From NCBI RefSeq assembly GCF_000009905.1, contig NC_006177.1, positions 682,001 to 746,000 on the forward strand: a stretch of 64,000 nt of DNA, read 5' to 3'. How positions within the stretch are numbered: the stretch's first letter is position 1; each line of letters opens with the position of its first letter. This DNA comes from Symbiobacterium thermophilum IAM 14863 (GTDB lineage: Bacteria > Bacillota > Sulfobacillia > Symbiobacteriales > Symbiobacteriaceae). This document shows, one piece after another, positions 43,421-51,858 of the stretch. The translations under genes were made by a program, and so were the position numbers. The notes beneath the pieces are model-generated. The model saw nothing but the letters and a program-made list of their open reading frames with translations, had not been told where the DNA came from and made no database searches.

Positions 43421-46400
43421 GTCGTCCCCACGCGCGTGGGGGTGAACCGCTGTTCAAGCGTCGTAGTCGCAAACCGAAGGTGTCGTCCCCACGCGCGTGG
43501 GGGTGAACCGTCCAGGGCCCACCACCAGAGCAGGTGCAGGTGGGTCGTCCCCACGCGCGTGGGGGTGAACCGACGGCCGTTCGCAGGGCGGAGTCCGGTG
43601 CCATGTCGTCCCCACGCGCGTGGGGGTGAACCGTCGCCCCTGCAGCTCATCTACCTGCCCCGGGGGTCGTCCCCACGCGCGTGGGGGTGAACCGGAGGGG
43701 TGATCATGAACGAGGATGAACTGCGTGTCGTCCCCACGCGCGTGGGGGTGAACCGCGTTGCTTGCGTCGTCATACCGCTCAACAGTAGCGTCGTCCCCAC
43801 GCGCGTGGGGGTGAACCGTGAGGCTGCGTAGATGGTGCGTGCGGTGCGGAAGTCGTCCCCACGCGCGTGGGGGTGAACCGGCACCAGCGGAGGAGCCTCA
43901 CCGCCCCTCACCGTCGTCCCCACGCGCGTGGGGGTGAACCGAGGGGTTCACCGCCCTGGATGTGCTCCGGTCCGTCGTCCCCACGCGCGTGGGGGTGAAC
44001 CGGACGGTGGTCAGCCAACGATGACGGAGTGGGAGTCGTCCCCACGCGCGTGGGGGTGAACCGTGCTGAACGCTCGTCGGTTCTGCAACAACCTTCGTCG
44101 TCCCCACGCGCGTGGGGGTGAACCAGGGTATGGCACCGAACACCCACAAACGGGGTTCGTCGTCCCCACGCGCGTGGGGGTGAACCGCTGGACGGTATGC
44201 CCTGTCTTTGGCTCGTGAACGTCGTCCCCACGCGCGTGGGGGTGAACCGCGGTCAACAAGGGCAAGGCCTGGGTCCACCCGTCGTCCCCACGCGCGTGGG
44301 GGTGAACCGGTGGCGTCATCGAAGTTGATCACGTCCGCAGCGTGGTCCCCACGCGCGTGGGGGTGAACCGGAGTGCGAGAGACCATGACGCGACTTCTTT
44401 GCGTCGTCCCCACGCGCGTGGGGGTGAACCGCGCCAGGAACATGCCCCGGAGCGTCAGCCGGTGTCGTCCCCACGCGCGTGGGGGTGAACCGGTGTACTG
44501 CATCTACGTGGACGGCAATCTTCGGTCGTCCCCACGCGCGTGGGGGTGAACCGCACATCATCGGCCTCCTGGGCCACCCTGGACAGCGTCGTCCCCACGC
44601 GCGTGGGGGTGAACCGAACTCGCTCAGACAGTCGGTGCTGCACCAGTTGTCGTCCCCACGCGCGTGGGGGTGAACCGGACATTCTGGCACCGGGCGGTGT
44701 GGACCGGTCCGTCGTCCCCACGCGCGTGGGGGTGAACCGAAGCGCAAGGCGAGCCTTAAACGAGAGTTGTCGTCGTCCCCACGCGCGTGGGGGTGAACCG
44801 TCCGGCATCCCAGCCCGCCTGGAGTGGGTCGAGTCGTCCCCACGCGCGTGGGGGTGAACCGCTAGGGAGGTATCGCCATGAAGACGAAACGTCGTCGTCC
44901 CCACGCGCGTGGGGGTGAACCGTTCGAGAGGAGGGAGAGAATGGAGCGGCGCCAGTCGTCCCCACGCGCGTGGGGGTGAACCGTTGCGTAACGCCTACAA
45001 AGCTAGGGAGGTATCGTCGTCCCCACGCGCGTGGGGGTGAACCGCGATCCGTCAGACATGATCCAGTACCCCTGCGGTCGTCCCCACGCGCGTGGGGGTG
45101 AACCGCTCTTTCCGGTCAGGTCGTCCCCTACCTCGATGTCGTCCCCACGCGCGTGGGGGTGAACCGGCGTGATCCCCGGTCGCCACGGCGAACTCTGGGT
45201 CGTCCCCACGCGCGTGGGGGTGAACCGGAGGAGGGTTTCTCCGTGACCATCCTAGAGAAGTCGTCCCCACGCGCGTGGGGGTGAACCGTGCCTGCAGGTG
45301 CTGTTCAGCCTCCTGCTGGCGTCGTCCCCACGCGCGTGGGGGTGAACCGGCGAGACCATCTACCCATGGGAGGCCGGGCCCGTCGTCCCCACGCGCGTGG
45401 GGGTGAACCGTGCTCCAGGGCCTCGCCCATGGCCGACGCCGGCGTCGTCCCCACGCGCGTGGGGGTGAACCGAGCTGCTCAAAAGGAGGGAGAGTGCCAT
45501 GACGTCGTCCCCACGCGCGTGGGGGTGAACCACCAGCTGAGCCGCTTTAAGCATCGCTGTCGCCGTCGTCCCCACGCGCGTGGGGGTGAACCGTCCCTCA
45601 GCAGCTGACCTGCCAGGGCGTAAATGTCGTCCCCACGCGCGTGGGGGTGAACCGTCGCGGAGGCCGAACGCCGGCAGGCCGCCGGCGTCGTCCCCACGCG
45701 CGTGGGGGTGAACCGCACGTAGCAGGAGGCGAGATGAGAGCAGCCGTGGTCGTCCCCACGCGCGTGGGGGTGAACCGATCTCCAACCGTGAGGCGGCCGA
45801 ATGGATCAAGTCGTTCCCACGCGCGTGGGGGTGAACCGGCAACGTGCATCTGGCTACCAAGACCCTGGTCGTCGTCCCCACGCGCGTGGGGGTGAACCGC
45901 GGCGCCCGACCGGCGACATTCTCGTGCGACTGTCGTCCCCACGCGCGTGGGGGTGAACCGGAAACCTGCTGGTACATCACTTACACCTACCGGTCGTCCC
46001 CACGCGCGTGGGGGTGAACCGTCGTCCTGCCAGCCGCCCACCCACTTAATCCCGTCGTCCCCACGCGCGTGGGGGTGAACCGATGAAGCGTCGTCACATG
46101 AGAGTTCGTCCTGCGTCGTCCCCACGCGCGTGGGGGTGAACCGTCCGCCCGGGCCACCGTGAACGGCAACAGCCTCCGTCGTCCCCACGCGCGTGGGGGT
46201 GAACCGATGAGCAGGGTCCCGTCCAGCTCAGCCGCTACGTCGTCCCCACGCGCGTGGGGGTGAACCGTCGAGGAACAGAACCGGGCGGCCCAGAAGCTCG
46301 TCGTCCCCACGCGCGTGGGGGTGAACCGGTGACCAGCTACCTGTACCACCCACCCAAGCAGTCGTCCCCACGCGCGTGGGGGTGAACCGCGGGCCGCCAA

Positions 46401-46936
46401 GGAGGCGATCGAGGCCTCCCAGCGTCGTCCCCACGCGCGTGGGGGTGAACCGCGCCGCGAGCAGGCCATCATGACCCTCGCCGCGTCGTCCCCACGCGCG
46501 TGGGGGTGAACCGGCCCTGCCCAAGCACATCACGGCCGAGCGCCGTCGTCCCCACGCGCGTGGGGGTGAACCGATAAGGGTCTTCACCGGATGACACCTC
46601 CGGAACGTCGTCCCCACGCGCGTGGGGGTGAACCGCTGCCCCTCCCTGATGATCCGGCCGGGGGCCCGTCGTCCCCACGCGCGTGGGGGTGAACCGGAGG
46701 CGGCGCAGAATATCGCTTACGGCGCTGTCGTCCCCACGCGCGTGGGGGTGAACCGGGCCCGAGCGGCCTTGTCCACGCCCTGCAGGCGTCGTCCCCACGC
46801 GCGTGGGGGTGAACCGGACGCTGCCAGCATCCAGCAGTTGGGCTGCCAGTCGTCCCCACGCGCGTGGGGGTGAACCGTCGGGAATTACCGTGCTCTACAC
46901 GGCGCAGGAGTCGTCCCCACGCGCGTGGGGGCACGC
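43421..46936 (+). CRISPR. Type I-E CRISPR array, leader-distal segment (58 repeats)
   Basis: A continuation of the array after the IS, with the same 29-nt repeat and 61-62-nt period. I count 58 repeats from 43421 to the one at 46910, which loses the TGAACCG end and marks the distal end. Repeats near 44097 and 45504 end AACCA. A few carry single changes (GTGGTCC at about 44342, GTCGTTCC at about 45810). Spacers at 44862-44893 and 44984-45015 overlap by 13 nt of target. With the first segment this makes about 87 repeats, a very large array for one locus. Confidence 0.98.
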
Positions 46937-47370
46937 CCAAAGATCATCATGGGTTCGTCGACCTCATCTTGTCTCCCAGGCAGGTGGGGACATACCGTTC
47001 GGCGATTACTGGGTTAAGCCGGTGAGCCAGTCGTGCACACTGCCAAGGCTGGTCGAAGGGTCACGTAGTCCAGCTAGTTAGATTTCCCACCTTGGATCTT
47101 GGTCTAGATAGCGTACAGACGGGTCATTAGTGTACTTCCCCCGCCAGCCCCTGTGGACAGCGCTGTGTCTGCCACGGGGTTTACCGGGGGAAGCCTCGTT
47201 CGAGCCTTCCTGGTTGAGCTACAATACCCTGATCCGATGCCTTGACCCATGCGAGTTGGTTGGGAAGGCGCGTCCTGCCTTATTATCCGGTTGGTCCCGT
47301 CGCGCGACCTGGTGCTCGTGAACTCTGCGGTTCCGCTTCATAGTGCTGCCGGTGTGGAAGATCAGCTTGC
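46937..47370 (+). repeat. Array trailer with degenerate repeats; otherwise no gene
   Basis: Exactly 61 nt after the last repeat, 46971-46997 reads GTCTCCCAGGCAGGTGGGGA followed by CATACCG, an eroded repeat. Another may start at 47030 (GTCGTGCAC). Beyond that I see no gene or signal up to the cas promoter. Confidence 0.6.
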
Positions 47371-47443
47371 CGCCATACTCGCGCTAGGCAAACACCGAAA
47401 CACTTTCAGAACCGTTGACAACACACTCGCCTCATATTATTCT
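47371..47443 (+). promoter_or_regulatory. Probable cas operon promoter with guide-RNA target site
   Basis: TTGACA (47415-47420), 17 nt, TATTCT (47438-47443) is a good sigma-A-type promoter; transcription should start near 47450. Just upstream, the minus strand reads AAG (47405-47403) followed by TGTTTCGG (47402-47395). That is a I-E PAM plus a perfect match to the first 8 nt of the degenerate-array spacer at 47493. The full 32-nt pseudo-protospacer spans 47371-47402 and abuts the -35 region, so Cascade bound here should hinder RNA polymerase. Confidence 0.7.
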
Positions 47444-47462
47444 GACTAAGTGAGAAATACTA

Positions 47463-47554
47463 CCTTTCCCCATGCTCCGTGGGGCTGGCCCGTGTTTCGG
47501 CGTCTGTCGTCCGAGCGGAACAGGCAGGTCTCCACGCACGTGGAGGGTAGAACG
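47463..47554 (+). ncRNA. Degenerate mini-CRISPR (CreR-like guide RNA candidate) in the cas leader
   Basis: Two eroded repeats at 47463-47492 and 47525-47554 are 62 nt apart and flank a 32-nt spacer (47493-47524), the same geometry as the main array. Repeat 1 keeps CCCCA-N7-TGGGG and ends GGCCCG. Repeat 2 keeps CTCCACGCACGTGGAG, in which a C:G stem pair has become T:A on both arms, so pairing is preserved. The spacer starts TGTTTCGGCGTCTGTC and matches the promoter-upstream site in 13 of the first 16 positions, including positions 1-8, next to AAG. Mismatches fall at 9, 12 and 15; position 12 is one that Cascade flips out. Processing by Cas6e and autorepression of the operon are inferred. Confidence 0.75.
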
Positions 47555-47577
47555 AAACTTGAAAGGAGGCGAGCTCT

Positions 47578-47751
47578 TTGGCCGAGGAGGTCGTACTGGA
47601 GGTGGCACGGCGGATGTACGCCCAGGCCGAACTCCATTCAGATGGCACCAGGGTGTTCCGCGGGTCACCTCGATCCCTCATGGAGCAGCTTGGCTCCAGC
47701 AGTGGCCGTGGTCCGAATGCAGAGTGGTTGGTTCCACCGTCGGTGCCCTAA
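47578..47751 (+). CDS. Small ORF in the cas leader, 57 residues
   Basis: It starts at TTG 47578 with AAAGGAGG about 8 nt upstream and ends at TAA 47751, 79 nt before cas1. The product reads LAEEVVLEVARRMYAQAEL, then HSDGTRVFRGSPRSLMEQLG and ends in NAEWLVPPSVP. I recognise no family; the middle faintly resembles a helix-turn-helix. It could be a regulator remnant, a toxin-like small protein as in CreTA modules, or non-coding. The ribosome binding site is the main support. Confidence 0.4.
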   Translation: MAEEVVLEVARRMYAQAELHSDGTRVFRGSPRSLMEQLGSSSGRGPNAEWLVPPSVP

Positions 47752-47830
47752 GAAACTCCGTTCCCTGGCGTGGCACTAAGTGGACGTCTGAGCTTGCCGT
47801 CTGCCACTTCGCACCTGTGGGGGGAACGCC

Positions 47831-48754
47831 GTGCGAAACCTGCGCATCCTGCCGAAGGTCAGGGACAGCTGGTCGTACTTGTACGTCGAACATGCCCGGA
47901 TCGACCAGGAGGACAAAGGCATCTGCATTCACGACGCCAAGGGCCGGGTACACGTGCCCTGCGCCTCCCTTAGTCTCCTCATGCTTGGCCCGGGCACCAG
48001 CGTGACCCACGCGGCCGTCATGGCCATGGTGGAGGCCGGCTGTCTGGTGGCGTGGTGCGGGGAGCAGGGGGTGCGGTTCTACGCCCAGGGGATGGGGGAG
48101 ACTCGGAGCGCGGTCAACCTCATGCAGCAGGCCAGGTTCTGGGCCGACCCGCAGCGCCGGATGCAGGTGGTACGGCGGATGTATGAGATGCGGTTCGGTG
48201 AGCCCCTGGATCCCTCGCTCAGCCTCCGTCAGATCCGGGGAAAGGAAGGGGCGCGCGTCCGGACGGCGTACGCCAGGGCCAGCGAGACCTACGGCGTGCC
48301 TTGGTCCGGACGCAACTACGACCGGAACGACTGGGACCGTTCGGATCCGGTGAACCGGGCGCTCTCGGCCGCTAACGCCTGCCTCTACGGGGTGTGTCAT
48401 GCGGCGATTGTGGCTGCAGGGTACTCCCCTGCCCTTGGCTTCATCCACACGGGCAAGATGCTGAGCTTTGTTTATGACGTGGCGGATCTGTACAAGACGG
48501 AAATTACGATTCCCGCCGCATTCATGGAGGTGGCCAAGGGCGTCCAGCGGCTGGAGAGCCGGGTGCGCCACCGCTGTCGCGACCTGTTTGCGGAAAGGCG
48601 GCTGCTGGAGCGAATCGTCACCGATCTGGCCCGCTTGTTCGATCTGGACCCTAATCCGGAACCGGAAGTGGATCTGGAGGTCGCACTGCCCGGCGACCTG
48701 TGGGATCCCGAGGGACCTGTGGCCGGTGGTCGAAACTTCGGGGGGCGGTCGTGA
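47831..48754 (+). CDS. cas1: CRISPR-associated endonuclease Cas1 (type I-E)
   Basis: 307 residues from GTG 47831 with GGGGGGAA 6 nt upstream. It is the metal-dependent integrase that, with Cas2, inserts new spacers at the leader end of the array. Cas1e motifs are Glu in [39 protein letters not shown], His in [21 protein letters not shown] and the following Asp. It is the first gene of the operon here, whereas cas1-cas2 usually come last in I-E loci. Its stop overlaps the start of the cas2-cas3 gene (TGATG), so integrase and fused partner are co-translated. Confidence 0.96.
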   Translation: MRNLRILPKVRDSWSYLYVEHARIDQEDKGICIHDAKGRVHVPCASLSLLMLGPGTSVTHAAVMAMVEAGCLVAWCGEQGVRFYAQGMGETRSAVNLMQQARFWADPQRRMQVVRRMYEMRFGEPLDPSLSLRQIRGKEGARVRTAYARASETYGVPWSGRNYDRNDWDRSDPVNRALSAANACLYGVCHAAIVAAGYSPALGFIHTGKMLSFVYDVADLYKTEITIPAAFMEVAKGVQRLESRVRHRCRDLFAERRLLERIVTDLARLFDLDPNPEPEVDLEVALPGDLWDPEGPVAGGRNFGGRS

Positions 48755-51700
48755 TGGTAGTCCTGATTGTGGAGTCCGCCCCGCCCGGCCTGCGGGGGGA
48801 GCTGTCTAAATGGATGCTGGAACCCCGGGCGGGGGTCTTCGTCGGCAGCGTATCCGCGGCCGTTCGGGACCTGCTCTGGGAAAAGGCCTGCCAGGAAGTC
48901 GGCGACGGCGGTTGCATCATGATCTACCGAACCAACAACGAGCAGGGCTTCGCCGTTCGCACCTGGGGCGACACCACCCGGGAGGTGGAGGACTGGGAGG
49001 GGCTGTTTCTCGTCCGGCGGCCCGATCGCCCGTCCGACAATCCCCATATGTCGTTTACCCCCCCGCAGGATTGGAACGACTACCTCCATCCGGAGATCTG
49101 GGCCAAGACTGCCCGCGGCGTTGAACTCGCGGAAGGGGAGGGTCACTATCATCCCCTCTGTTGCCACATGATCGACACTGCCATGGTGGCCTGGCGCATG
49201 TGGCGGTATGTGCTTCCCCAGCGCCTGCGCGACCAGATCCGCCGCCAACTGGGGCTACAGACCGATGACGAGGCTGGCCGCTGGATCGCATTCTTCGCCG
49301 GACTGCACGATCTGGGCAAGGCCACGCCCGCCTTTGCCAAGCAGTGGCCGGAGGGATGGCGGCTGCTCACGGAACAGAAATACGGGGCAGCCTCCGGTTC
49401 GGAATCCAAGCCCCATTACGTCCTTACCACTTTCCTGTTGGAGTCGCTGCTGGAGGAGCTGGGGCTGCCCGGTGCCGTGGCGGTGCCGGTAGCCGCTGTG
49501 ATTGGCGCGCACCATGGCCTGTTCCCCACCGCCACTGATCTGCGACATGCAGAACGCTATGCGGGCAAGGCAAAGTGGCAGGAGGCGCAGGCCCACCTGG
49601 TCCGGCTGCTGGCCCACGTGTTGGGCGTCGATCGGCTGAACGTCCCGACGGGTGATCTGTGGCAGGCCAACAGCCTGTTGGTGATCCTGGCGGGCCTCAC
49701 CAGTGTCGCAGACTGGATCGCGTCCAACCACACCTACTTCCCCTTTGCCGGCGACCGGGTACGCCTTCCCTCCTACGCCCGGCAGGCCCGCTGGCGGGCC
49801 TGGATGGCCCTTCACCAGTTGGGTTGGTTCCATCGGCCGGTCGCAATGGCGCCGCGATCCTTTACCGAACTCTTCGACAAGGTGCCTAACCACCTGCAGA
49901 AACAGGTGTTGGCGATTGCAGATCGTCTCAGCGGCCCCAGCCTGGTCCTGCTGGAGTATCCGATGGGCGGCGGGAAGACCGAGGCGGCCCTGTATCTGGC
50001 CGATTCCCTCGCCGTTGCCGCGGGCCAGAAGGGGCTCTACTTTGCCCTGCCCACCATGGCCACCAGCAACCAGATGTTCGGCCGCGTCAACCGCTATCTG
50101 GTCAACCGCTTCCCCGGCAGCCGCATCAACGTGCAGCTCCTGCATGGCCATGCGTCCCTCAACGCCGAGTTTGAGCTGCTGCGCGCAGCCCACCTTCAGG
50201 AACTGGAACGAAGGAGGGCAGGGCGGGAACAGGAGCTGGCGGCGGTCGGCGAATCCACTGCCGCGACCGTGCTGGCGGCAGAGTGGTTCACCTACAAGAA
50301 GCGAGGCCTGCTCGCCCCTTATGGCATCGGTACCATCGACCAGGCCTTGCTGTCGGTGCTGCAGACGAAGCATTTCTTCGTCCGCCTGTTTGGACTGGCG
50401 GGTAAGGTCGTGATCCTGGACGAGGTACACGCCTATGACACCTACATGCAGACTTTGCTGACCCGGCTGCTCACCTGGCTGGCTGCCTGCGGTACCTCGG
50501 TGGTCCTGCTCTCCGCGACCTTGCCCGCGCACACCCGCAAGGCGCTGGTGGCGGCTTACGCAGCAGGCCGAGGGCTGCCTGCACCTGCCGAGCCGGAAGT
50601 CACGTACCCCCGTGTCACCTGGCTGACCGATATGGAATCGAATGCGGTTCACATCGAGGGAGCTGCAACTCGCACCATCACCCTGCGCCGTTACGCCCAG
50701 GATGACGAGGGCTGGATGCGGGCCTTGCAGGAAGCGCTGGTGGATGGGGGCTGCGCGGCGGTCATCGTCAACACCGTCAGCCGCGCCCAGGCCGTGTACC
50801 AGAAGCTGCAGGACTACTTCCCTCCAGAGGAGCTGTGTCTCTTCCATGCCCGCTATCCCTTCGATGATCGGATGGCCCGGGAACGGGAGGTTCTGACCCG
50901 GTTCGGGCCGGGCATCGCGGACCGGCCCCGGCGTGCGGTCCTGGTGGCCACGCAGGTAGTCGAACAGTCCCTGGATCTGGACTTCGACCTGCTGGTGACC
51001 GATCTGGCCCCGGTGGACCTGGTCTTCCAACGCAGCGGCCGGCTCTGGCGGCACCGCCGGGAGTGGCGTCCCCCAGGGTTCACCGAACCCACCCTGTGGT
51101 TGCTCATGCCGCCGCTGGACGAGCAGGGTGTTCCCCAGTTCGAGCGCGGCTCCCGCCTCATCTACGACCACCACACCATGCTGCGGAGCTGGCTGGTGTT
51201 GGCGCAGCAGGATCACCTCTGCATCCCCGATCAGCTGGAGCCCATGGTGGAAGCGGTCTACCGGCCCGCTGACCCTCCGGAGGAGCTGCCGGAGCCGCTG
51301 CGGGCGCTATGGCTCCAGACCCGGGCTGTACTGGAAGCGGAGCAAGCCCGAGACCAGCAGGAGGCGCGGCGGCGGTACATTCCCGACGTGCACCAGAACC
51401 TGCTGGAGATGGTCCTGACGGATCTGGAAGAGGAAGGCGAGAGCCACCCCGCGGTGCAGGCGCTTACCCGGCTCGGCGGGATTGCGGTGACCGCCGTCTG
51501 CCTGGTCGAGGCCGATGGCCGGTTGTGGGCGCCGGGTCCCGAGCCAAGGGAGATCCATCTCCAGAGACGCCCCGACAAGGAGGATGTCCGGGCCCTGCTT
51601 GGGCGTGCGATCGCCATCAGCTTCGATCCCGGGCTGGCCCGGCAGATCCTGGCTCTGGATCCGCCGGAGGTCTGGGAAGGTTCCGCCTACCTCCGCCGGT

Positions 51701-51858
51701 GCCGGCTCCTGACGTTCGACCCGGCGGGCAACTGCCTCACGGCCGGGTTGCCTTTGCGCCTGGACCCCGAACTGGGGCTCTTGAAGATCCCTGGCGGAGA
51801 GGAGGAGGAAGAGGAGTGCCGCGATTTTCCCTCTGGGAAGACCCGTGGATCCCGGTGA
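48754..51858 (+). CDS. Fused Cas2-Cas3 protein of a type I-E system
   Basis: A 1,034-residue single ORF. Residues 1-90 are a full Cas2e domain (VVLIVESAPPGLRGELSKWM, EPRAGVFVGSVSAAVRDLLWEK, MIYRTNNEQGFAVRTWG), joined by about 15 residues to a complete Cas3. The HD nuclease (about 105-330) has HMIDTA, GLHDLGKA (His185-Asp186) and IGAHHG. The SF2 helicase has Walker A MGGGKT (404-409), DEVH (556-559), SAT (587-589) and TQVVEQSLDLDFDLLVTDLAP. Cas3 degrades DNA bound by Cascade; Cas2 scaffolds spacer integration. No separate cas2 or cas3 exists in this locus. A Cas2-Cas3 fusion is standard in type I-F but unusual in I-E. The 3' end overlaps cas8e by 43 nt. Confidence 0.95.
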   Translation: MVVLIVESAPPGLRGELSKWMLEPRAGVFVGSVSAAVRDLLWEKACQEVGDGGCIMIYRTNNEQGFAVRTWGDTTREVEDWEGLFLVRRPDRPSDNPHMSFTPPQDWNDYLHPEIWAKTARGVELAEGEGHYHPLCCHMIDTAMVAWRMWRYVLPQRLRDQIRRQLGLQTDDEAGRWIAFFAGLHDLGKATPAFAKQWPEGWRLLTEQKYGAASGSESKPHYVLTTFLLESLLEELGLPGAVAVPVAAVIGAHHGLFPTATDLRHAERYAGKAKWQEAQAHLVRLLAHVLGVDRLNVPTGDLWQANSLLVILAGLTSVADWIASNHTYFPFAGDRVRLPSYARQARWRAWMALHQLGWFHRPVAMAPRSFTELFDKVPNHLQKQVLAIADRLSGPSLVLLEYPMGGGKTEAALYLADSLAVAAGQKGLYFALPTMATSNQMFGRVNRYLVNRFPGSRINVQLLHGHASLNAEFELLRAAHLQELERRRAGREQELAAVGESTAATVLAAEWFTYKKRGLLAPYGIGTIDQALLSVLQTKHFFVRLFGLAGKVVILDEVHAYDTYMQTLLTRLLTWLAACGTSVVLLSATLPAHTRKALVAAYAAGRGLPAPAEPEVTYPRVTWLTDMESNAVHIEGAATRTITLRRYAQDDEGWMRALQEALVDGGCAAVIVNTVSRAQAVYQKLQDYFPPEELCLFHARYPFDDRMAREREVLTRFGPGIADRPRRAVLVATQVVEQSLDLDFDLLVTDLAPVDLVFQRSGRLWRHRREWRPPGFTEPTLWLLMPPLDEQGVPQFERGSRLIYDHHTMLRSWLVLAQQDHLCIPDQLEPMVEAVYRPADPPEELPEPLRALWLQTRAVLEAEQARDQQEARRRYIPDVHQNLLEMVLTDLEEEGESHPAVQALTRLGGIAVTAVCLVEADGRLWAPGPEPREIHLQRRPDKEDVRALLGRAIAISFDPGLARQILALDPPEVWEGSAYLRRCRLLTFDPAGNCLTAGLPLRLDPELGLLKIPGGEEEEEECRDFPSGKTRGSR

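Noticed and set aside
39996-46940. Many open frames with repeated SPPRAWGR or FTPTRVGTT peptides
   Set aside because: They are translations of CRISPR repeats, not proteins.
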